A stretch of DNA of 12,097 bases, from NCBI GenBank assembly GCA_036675425.1, contig JAKFFB010000241.1, positions 1 through 12,097 of the forward strand, written 5' to 3'. Positions 6,667 through 12,097 of this stretch are shown here, in pieces. Both the position numbers and the translations under genes were made by a program. A model generated the notes under the pieces. The model was not told the origin of the DNA and ran no database searches. It saw only the letters and a list, made by a program, of their open reading frames with translations. How positions within the stretch are numbered: the first letter of the stretch is position 1; each line of letters opens with the position of its first letter. The DNA comes from SCTD01 sp036675425. GTDB taxonomy: Bacteria; Actinomycetota; Actinomycetes; Mycobacteriales; SCTD01.

Positions 6667-9153
6667 ATGGAATCCGGGCTGCGGCGAGCGCTCGCCCGCG
6701 CCCGCGCGGGGAAGGCCCTCGACCTCGCCGAGGCCACGCAGCTGATGGCCGCCCGGGGCGGGGCGCTCGAGGAGCTGCTCGAGGTCGCCGGCCGGGTCCG
6801 CGACGCCGGGCTGGTCGACGCCGGCCGGCCCGGGGTCGTGACGTACTCCCGCAAGGTCTTCGTCCCGCTCACCCGGCTGTGCCGCGACCGCTGCCACTAC
6901 TGCACCTTCGCGACCGTCCCGGGCCGGCTGCCCGCGCCGTTCCTGTCGATCGACGAGGTGCTCGACATCGCCCGCGCCGGCGCCGCTCTCGGCTGCAAGG
7001 AGGCGCTCTTCACCCTCGGCGACCGGCCGGAGGAACGGTGGAGCGCCGCGCGCGAGTGGCTCGACGAGGCGGGCTACGACAGCACCCTGGCCTACGTCCG
7101 CGCGTGCGCGATCGCGGTGCTGGAGGAGACCGGCCTGCTTCCCCACCTGAACCCGGGCGTCATGAGCTGGGCGGAGCTGCAGCGGCTCAAGCCGGTCGCC
7201 CCGTCGATGGGGATGATGCTCGAGACGACGGCTTCCGTGCCGGCGCACGAGGGCAGCCCCGACAAGGAGCCGGCCGTTCGCCTGCAGGTGCTGGAGGACG
7301 CCGGACGGCACGCGATCCCCTTCACCACAGGCCTTCTCGTGGGGATCGGCGAGACCCTGCAGGACCGGGCCGAGACGGTCTTCGCGATCCGCGCGGCGCA
7401 CCGCCGGCACGGCCACGTGCAGGAGGTCATCGTCCAGAACTTCCGGGCCAAGGACGACACCGCCATGCGGTCGGCGCCGGACGCCTCGCTGGAGGAGTAC
7501 GTCGCCGCGATCGCCGTCACCCGCCTGGTGATGGGGCCGCGGATGCGGGTGCAGGCGCCGCCGAACCTGGTCGACCTGGCCGAGACGGCGCTGCTGCTGC
7601 GGGCCGGCATCGACGACTGGGGCGGGGTCAGCCCGCTCACCCCCGACCACGTGAACCCCGAGCGGCCGTGGCCGCAGATCGACGCGCTGGCCCGGATGAC
7701 GTCGGCCTCCGGCTTCGCGCTGCGCGAGCGGCTCACCGCCCACCCGCCCTACCTGGGCGAGCCCTGGCTCGACCCCCGGCTCGCCCCGCACGTCGCCGCC
7801 CTGGCGGCCGACGACGGGCTGGCGAACGACGTGCTGCCGAAGGGCCTGCCCTGGCAGGAGCCGGACGGCGGCCTCGTCTCGACCGGCCGCACCGACCTGC
7901 ACGCCAGCGTGGACACCACCGGCCGCAGCGCCGACCGCCGCTCGGACTTCGACGACGTCTACGGCGACTGGGGCGCGCTGCAGGTGCCTGCGCAGCTGCC
8001 GCGCCTCGACCACGACGTGGCCGCCGCCCTGCGGGTCGCCCGGGACCGGCCCGCGTCGCTGACGGCAGAGCAGGCGCTCGCGCTCATCACCGCCGACGGC
8101 GTCGACCTGGAGGCGGTCTGCTCCCTCGCCGACGACGTCCGGCGCGACACCGTCGGCGACGAGGTCACCTTCGTGGTGAACCGGAACGTCAACTTCACCA
8201 ACGTCTGCTACACCGGCTGCCGCTTCTGCGCCTTCGCGCAGCGACGGACCGACGCCGACGCCTACTCCCTGTCGCTCGAGGAGGTCGGCGCGCGGGCGGT
8301 CGAGGCCTGGGACGTGGGCGCCACCGAGATCTGCATGCAGGGCGGGATCGACCCGCAGCTGCCGGGATCGGCGTACCTCGACCTCGCCCGCGCGGTGAAG
8401 ACCGCCGCGCCGGGGCTGCACCTGCACGCCTACAGCCCGATGGAGGTGGTCAACGGCGCGGCCCGGATGTCGCTGTCGATCCGCGACTTCCTGGTCGCCG
8501 CCCGCGAGGCCGGCGTCGACAGCCTGCCCGGGACGGCCGCGGAGATCCTGGACGACGACGTCCGCTGGGTGCTGACCAAGGGCAAGCTGCCGACGTCGCA
8601 GTGGATCGAGGTGGTCACGACCGCGCACGCGCTGGGGATCCCGACGACCAGCACGATGATGTACGGCCACGTCGACCAGCCGCAGCACTGGGTGGCGCAC
8701 CTGCAGCTGCTGGCGCAGATCCAGTCGGAGACAGGCGGTTTCACCGAGTTCGTCCCGCTGCCCTTCGTCCACACGAGCGCGCCGATCTACCTCGCCGGCG
8801 TCGCCCGCCCGGGCCCGACCGCGCGCGACAACCGGGCGGTGCACGCCGTTGCCCGGCTGCTGCTGCACGGGCGGATCGACCACGTGCAGTGCTCGTGGGT
8901 GAAGCTCGGTCCGGAGCAGTGCGCCGACGTGCTCGCCGGCGGGGTCGACGACCTCGGCGGGACGCTCATGGAGGAGACGATCAGCCGCATGGCCGGCTCG
9001 TCGTACGGCTCCCGGCGCTCGGTCGAGGAGCTCGAGGCGATGGTGCTCGAGGCAGGCCGCACCCCCCGTCAGCGGACCACCACCTACGGCGTCGTGGACC
9101 CCGAGCGGCACGCGGCCGCACGGACCGAGAGGGTCTCGCTCCCGCTCGCCTGA
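6667..9153 (+). CDS. fbiC: FO synthase FbiC, fused CofG-CofH radical SAM enzyme
   Basis: FbiC makes 7,8-didemethyl-8-hydroxy-5-deazariboflavin (FO), the chromophore of F420, from tyrosine and 5-amino-6-ribitylaminouracil, using two radical S-adenosylmethionine centres. The 828-residue protein has both halves. The N-terminal CofG half binds its [4Fe-4S] cluster with C72, C76 and C79 (CRDRCHYC). The C-terminal CofH half uses C514, C518 and C521 (CYTGCRFC), preceded by NRNVNFTNV. Other visible family segments are LETTASVPAH, VQNFRAK and PNLVD in the first half, and MQGGIDP, HAYSPMEV and LPGTAAEILDD in the second. A linker near residues 400-450 joins them. The size is near that of mycobacterial FbiC (about 856 residues), and no key residue is missing. 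ATG 6667 lies 9 bases after the preceding stop, so it may be read through from that gene as well as from its own promoter. Confidence 0.97.
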   Translation: MESGLRRALARARAGKALDLAEATQLMAARGGALEELLEVAGRVRDAGLVDAGRPGVVTYSRKVFVPLTRLCRDRCHYCTFATVPGRLPAPFLSIDEVLDIARAGAALGCKEALFTLGDRPEERWSAAREWLDEAGYDSTLAYVRACAIAVLEETGLLPHLNPGVMSWAELQRLKPVAPSMGMMLETTASVPAHEGSPDKEPAVRLQVLEDAGRHAIPFTTGLLVGIGETLQDRAETVFAIRAAHRRHGHVQEVIVQNFRAKDDTAMRSAPDASLEEYVAAIAVTRLVMGPRMRVQAPPNLVDLAETALLLRAGIDDWGGVSPLTPDHVNPERPWPQIDALARMTSASGFALRERLTAHPPYLGEPWLDPRLAPHVAALAADDGLANDVLPKGLPWQEPDGGLVSTGRTDLHASVDTTGRSADRRSDFDDVYGDWGALQVPAQLPRLDHDVAAALRVARDRPASLTAEQALALITADGVDLEAVCSLADDVRRDTVGDEVTFVVNRNVNFTNVCYTGCRFCAFAQRRTDADAYSLSLEEVGARAVEAWDVGATEICMQGGIDPQLPGSAYLDLARAVKTAAPGLHLHAYSPMEVVNGAARMSLSIRDFLVAAREAGVDSLPGTAAEILDDDVRWVLTKGKLPTSQWIEVVTTAHALGIPTTSTMMYGHVDQPQHWVAHLQLLAQIQSETGGFTEFVPLPFVHTSAPIYLAGVARPGPTARDNRAVHAVARLLLHGRIDHVQCSWVKLGPEQCADVLAGGVDDLGGTLMEETISRMAGSSYGSRRSVEELEAMVLEAGRTPRQRTTTYGVVDPERHAAARTERVSLPLA

Positions 9154-9210
9154 CCGACGAGGCACGCTCGCGCCGATACGCTGCGCCCACCTCGAGCCTG
9201 GGAGTCGTCC
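9154..9210 (+). promoter_or_regulatory. Intergenic spacer with ribosome binding site and weak -10 candidate for the coiled-coil gene
   Basis: GGGAG at 9200-9204 lies 6 bases before GTG 9211 and supports that start. TACGCT (9177-9182) fits the TANNNT -10 pattern, with the expected transcript start near 9189, but no -35 is recognisable at the usual distance. No hairpin with a T-run follows fbiC, so co-transcription with fbiC is also possible. Confidence 0.35.
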
Positions 9211-12097
9211 GTGAGCACCGCTGAACACCCCGATGCGCTGACACGTCGCATCGAGCAGCTGGCCGCGGCCTCGAGCGACGACCCGGAGGGCGAGGGCGCT
9301 GCCGTCGCCGCGCTCGTCGGCGCCCTGCGAGCCGAGATCGGCGCCGTACGAGCGGAGCTCGGCTCGCTGCGCTCCGAGACCGGAGCGGTCCGCAGCGACC
9401 TCGACGGCCTCGGCGGGAGGCTCACCGGATCGGTCGCGGCCAGCCGCAGCGAGACCGGCACCCTGGTCCGCCGCGTCGCGGAGCTCTCCGCCCGGGTCGA
9501 CGGGGTCGGCGGTCGTGTCGACGACGTCCGCAACGGGCTGCCCAGCCTCACCCGCGAGCTGCGCGAGGGGCTGGAGACCGTCCCCGTGCGCACGGGGGAG
9601 CGGCTCGACGAGATGGCCGAGCGCCTCACCTCGACCGTCTCCGAGAAGGTCGACGGGGTCGCGCAGGACATCCGCGGCACCGTCGACGCCGCGCTCGCCC
9701 GCGAGGCGGAGACCGCCGCGGCGACGCAGAGCGCCCTCGACGACGCCCGCGGGGCGCTCGAGTCCCGGATCGCGATGCTCGAGGACGTCCTCGACGGGCT
9801 GAGCGAGCGGCTCGAGGCGCTCGCCCGCGACGGGGCCAGCACCACGACCGAGCGGCTGGAGACGCTGAACACCAGCGTGCGGGACCTCGACCGGCGCATC
9901 GCCGACGAGGGCCGGGACTCCGCCGAGCTGCTCGTCGGCCGCCTGCGCGACGTCACCGACAGCCGGCTGACCGAGATGGAGACGACGGTCTTCGACCGGC
10001 TCTCCGACGCGCTGCGGATCCGCAACGACGAGCTGCGCCGCGACGTGCTGGCCGCGCTGCAGGAGGCGCGCGCCGAGGCCGAGGAGAGCCGTACGGCCGT
10101 CACCGAGCTGGCCGCGACCGTCCGCAGCGCGCTCGACGGCTTCGGAGCCGTGCTGGACCGGTCGCTGTCCGGGCTCGGCGAGTCGGTCACCGGTGCTCTC
10201 GGCGAGGGCCGCGAGCAGACCCGCACCGAGCTCGACGAGCTGTCGCAGCGCTTCTCGACGTCGGTGGGGGCGCTGCGCAGCGACCTCGTCGCCCGCGACG
10301 ACATCGCCGCCGGCCAGCTCGCCGGGATGCAGACCGCCGTCGAGTCGCGGATCGAGGCGGTGCGCTCGCAGGTCACCGCCGCGATGAGCACGCTGCGCGG
10401 CGACGTCGCGACCGAGATCGGCAGCCTGTCGCCGCGGCTCGAGGAGATGGCGGTCGCCGGTACCGCGACCGGGGAGTCGCTGCGCGAGCTGCGAGCCGAC
10501 GTGCTGGCCACGGTCTCCGAGCTGCGCGACCGCGTGGTCGCGGTGAACGAGGAGAGCGTCGCGACGCTCCGCACGGCCATGGCCGAGACGCGTTCCGGGG
10601 TCGTCGAGGCGACCACGGCCCTGCGCGACGAGGTGCTGGCGCAGGTCGCCGAGCGGTACTCCGGGGTGGCCGAGCGACTGGCCGCGCTGGCCGCCGACGT
10701 CACCGGGAGCACGGCGGCCACGCGCGAGAGCACCGAGCGGGTCGCGGCGCTGGCCGAGGCCAGCGCCGAGGTGCGCCGCACGCTCGACACGCTGACCGAG
10801 ACCGTCCGGACCACCACCGACGCCCTCCGCGACGACCTGGTGACCCGGTCCGACGAGCAGCTCTCCGAGCTCATCGAGCGGTTCGCCGGGCTGCGCGCGA
10901 CGCTCGACGAGCGGGTGGGTGCGCTCGAGACGACCGTGCGCTCCCGGAACGCCGCCCTGGAGGCGACGGTCGGCGACAAGACGACCACGCTCGCGCAGGA
11001 CGTCGCCGCGCGCGTCGCCGAGCTGGCGGAGCTGGTCGGCGACCGGACGACCCGGCTGGCCGACGACGTCACCTCGCTCGGCGGCGTGGTGTCGGCGAGC
11101 AAGGACAGCACCCGCGAGGCGGGGGAGCGGCTGCTCGGCCTGATGGACCTGGTCCGGCTCCAGCGCGAGGAGCTCGACGAGCGCCTGGACGTCGTGCGCG
11201 ACGACGTCGTCGAGGCGACGCGCGACCTGCGGAAGGAGCTCCTGGACCGTACGAAGGAGCAGATCGCGGCGCTGACCGAGCGCCTGACGGTGCTCGACAC
11301 CACGGTCGACGAGAGCTCGGCCGACGTCGTCGAGCGGCTCGAGGCGCTCGGCGCGACCGTGGCGGGGTCCACCAAGGCCGTCGAGCGGGCGACCGCCGGC
11401 GTGGCGCAGACCGGGGACGCCGCGGACTCGCTGGTCGAGGTCGTGGAGGGCTTCCGGTCGGAGTGGCCGACGCGGACCTTCGAGGTCGTGCAGGGCGCCA
11501 AGGCGGTCGCCGAGGCCGTCGTCGCCGACGTGCGCGCCGAGGTCGAGCGGCAGCTGGAGCTGGTGCGGTCCGAGCTCGACCGCGCCACGGAGGAGGTCGG
11601 GGTCGCCCGCGACGGGCTGCACTCCGGGACCGACCGGCTGTCCCGTGCGGCGAAGGTTCTGGTCGCCTACCTCGAGCAGCGCGACCGGCTGCTGGAGGCC
11701 GAGCGCGACAAGGTGCTGCACGACGTGCTCGACAGCTTCGCTGCCGGGCTGTCCTCGAAGGAGCGCACCGCGCTGGCCGGTCGGGTCGGCGACGCCGTCG
11801 CGCGCCGGCGGGACGCCCGGGACGCGGAGCGGTTCCGGTCGGCGGTCGGCACGCCGACCTCGCCGGTGACAGACGTCCCGGAGGAGCTGCTCAAGCTCGT
11901 GCCGGACGACGCCGCGGCAGCGGCAGCGGCGGCCCGTGAGGCGCGCGCCCGCAAGGCCGAGGCGTCGCGTCCGGTCGAGCCGCCGACGAAGACCCGGGGC
12001 TCGCTGGCGACCCCCGTCGCGCCGGCCAAGCGCCCGGCGAAGGTCGTGAGCGCAGCGCCGGTGAAGCGCGTGCCGACGCCGGAGGCCCCCGCTGCGC
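9211..12097 (+). CDS. Very long coiled-coil protein of unknown function, 3' end beyond the window
   Basis: The frame from GTG 9211 stays open to the window end: at least 962 residues, with no stop. Residues from about 30 to 810 are almost uninterrupted predicted coiled coil, rich in Ala, Glu, Arg, Asp, Leu, Thr and Val, with many LRxEL- and RLxxL-like segments. I see no cysteine, very few aromatic residues, and no signal peptide, membrane helix or Walker A motif, so it is not an SMC-type ATPase. Residues 36-63 are near-perfect heptads. Residues 810-877 (SRAAKVLVAYLEQRDRLLEA onward) look like a distinct, better-mixed module. After it come eight consecutive alanines (901-908) and a Pro/Ala/Lys-rich, basic, probably disordered tail. 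The shape suggests a cytoskeletal, scaffolding or nucleoid-associated role, by analogy only with Scy/FilP-like actinobacterial coiled-coil proteins. I recognise no family. A good GGGAG binding site precedes it, and third codon positions are strongly G/C. Confidence 0.85.
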   Translation, partial: MSTAEHPDALTRRIEQLAAASSDDPEGEGAAVAALVGALRAEIGAVRAELGSLRSETGAVRSDLDGLGGRLTGSVAASRSETGTLVRRVAELSARVDGVGGRVDDVRNGLPSLTRELREGLETVPVRTGERLDEMAERLTSTVSEKVDGVAQDIRGTVDAALAREAETAAATQSALDDARGALESRIAMLEDVLDGLSERLEALARDGASTTTERLETLNTSVRDLDRRIADEGRDSAELLVGRLRDVTDSRLTEMETTVFDRLSDALRIRNDELRRDVLAALQEARAEAEESRTAVTELAATVRSALDGFGAVLDRSLSGLGESVTGALGEGREQTRTELDELSQRFSTSVGALRSDLVARDDIAAGQLAGMQTAVESRIEAVRSQVTAAMSTLRGDVATEIGSLSPRLEEMAVAGTATGESLRELRADVLATVSELRDRVVAVNEESVATLRTAMAETRSGVVEATTALRDEVLAQVAERYSGVAERLAALAADVTGSTAATRESTERVAALAEASAEVRRTLDTLTETVRTTTDALRDDLVTRSDEQLSELIERFAGLRATLDERVGALETTVRSRNAALEATVGDKTTTLAQDVAARVAELAELVGDRTTRLADDVTSLGGVVSASKDSTREAGERLLGLMDLVRLQREELDERLDVVRDDVVEATRDLRKELLDRTKEQIAALTERLTVLDTTVDESSADVVERLEALGATVAGSTKAVERATAGVAQTGDAADSLVEVVEGFRSEWPTRTFEVVQGAKAVAEAVVADVRAEVERQLELVRSELDRATEEVGVARDGLHSGTDRLSRAAKVLVAYLEQRDRLLEAERDKVLHDVLDSFAAGLSSKERTALAGRVGDAVARRRDARDAERFRSAVGTPTSPVTDVPEELLKLVPDDAAAAAAAAREARARKAEASRPVEPPTKTRGSLATPVAPAKRPAKVVSAAPVKRVPTPEAPAA
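9316..9399 (+). repeat. Four tandem 21-base units encoding heptads (VGALRAE type)
   Basis: Four consecutive 7-residue units read VGALRAE, IGAVRAE, LGSLRSE and TGAVRSD (residues 36-63 of the coiled-coil protein), and a degenerate fifth unit follows (LDGLGGR, to 9420). The hydrophobic positions 1 and 4 are those of a canonical coiled coil. The DNA units differ at several positions, so the repeat is conserved at protein level and is not a recent duplication. Confidence 0.75.

Noticed and set aside
9084..11588. A second minus-strand frame of 834 codons, Ser/Arg/Thr-rich
   Set aside because: The low-complexity product mirrors the Ala/Glu/Arg/Asp codons of the plus-strand coiled-coil gene. The plus-strand reading has a ribosome binding site, heptads and G/C third positions.
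5290..11721. A minus-strand frame of over 2,100 codons without a stop, running opposite fbiC and the coiled-coil gene
   Set aside because: It runs opposite well-identified genes (DUF418 type, fbiC). Its product is Arg/Gly/Val/Asp/His-rich with no domain, and long antisense frames are normal in DNA this GC-rich. It is the mirror image of the codon bias of the plus-strand genes.
11911..11934. GCG/GCA repeats as a microsatellite or phase-variable tract
   Set aside because: The units are whole alanine codons of mixed synonyms (GCC, GCG, GCA), so this is an ordinary poly-Ala linker. Slippage by one unit would not shift the frame.
9211..12097. Phage tail tape-measure protein or SMC-type ATPase as identity of the coiled-coil gene
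   Set aside because: No phage genes are nearby, no hydrophobic membrane segments typical of tape measures are visible, and there is no Walker A, Walker B or hinge sequence.

Overview
The window is very GC-rich DNA with actinobacterial traits: GTG starts are common, codon third positions are nearly all G or C, FbiB and FbiC occur in their fused actinobacterial forms, and there is a LPATG surface protein. This points to a high-GC member of the Actinomycetota that makes the deazaflavin cofactor F420. Genus and species cannot be read from the sequence. There is no sign of phage, transposon, CRISPR or tRNA, and no gene-free stretch longer than about 80 bases.

Layout. On the plus strand, positions 2-292 hold the C-terminal end of an AlkA-type DNA glycosylase, followed with no gap by a small lipoprotein gene (293-712). 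An 81-base spacer able to fold into several hairpins leads into a 592-residue secreted protein with three Asp-box repeats and a LPATG wall anchor (794-2572). A 68-residue helical protein (2574-2780) follows and overlaps the end of the converging fbiB gene.

On the minus strand, xdhC-like, fbiA and fbiB (5506 down to 2762) form a tightly coupled operon with overlapping start and stop codons. A divergent plus-strand gene for a DUF418-type membrane protein (5545-6657) starts 38 bases from xdhC. Next comes fbiC (6667-9153), preceded by a promoter-like hexamer that overlaps the previous stop codon. The last gene (9211 to beyond the window end) encodes a coiled-coil protein of at least 962 residues that I do not recognise.

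How the genes work together. FbiC makes the deazaflavin chromophore FO. FbiA attaches the phospholactyl or phosphoenolpyruvyl group, and FbiB completes reduction and adds the glutamate tail. The guanylyltransferase FbiD/CofC, which feeds FbiA, is not in the window. The XdhC-like protein is coupled to FbiA but lacks the normal glycine-rich loop, so its role is open. The features that known families explain least are the large coiled-coil protein downstream of fbiC, the XdhC-like protein, and the structured leader before the surface protein.
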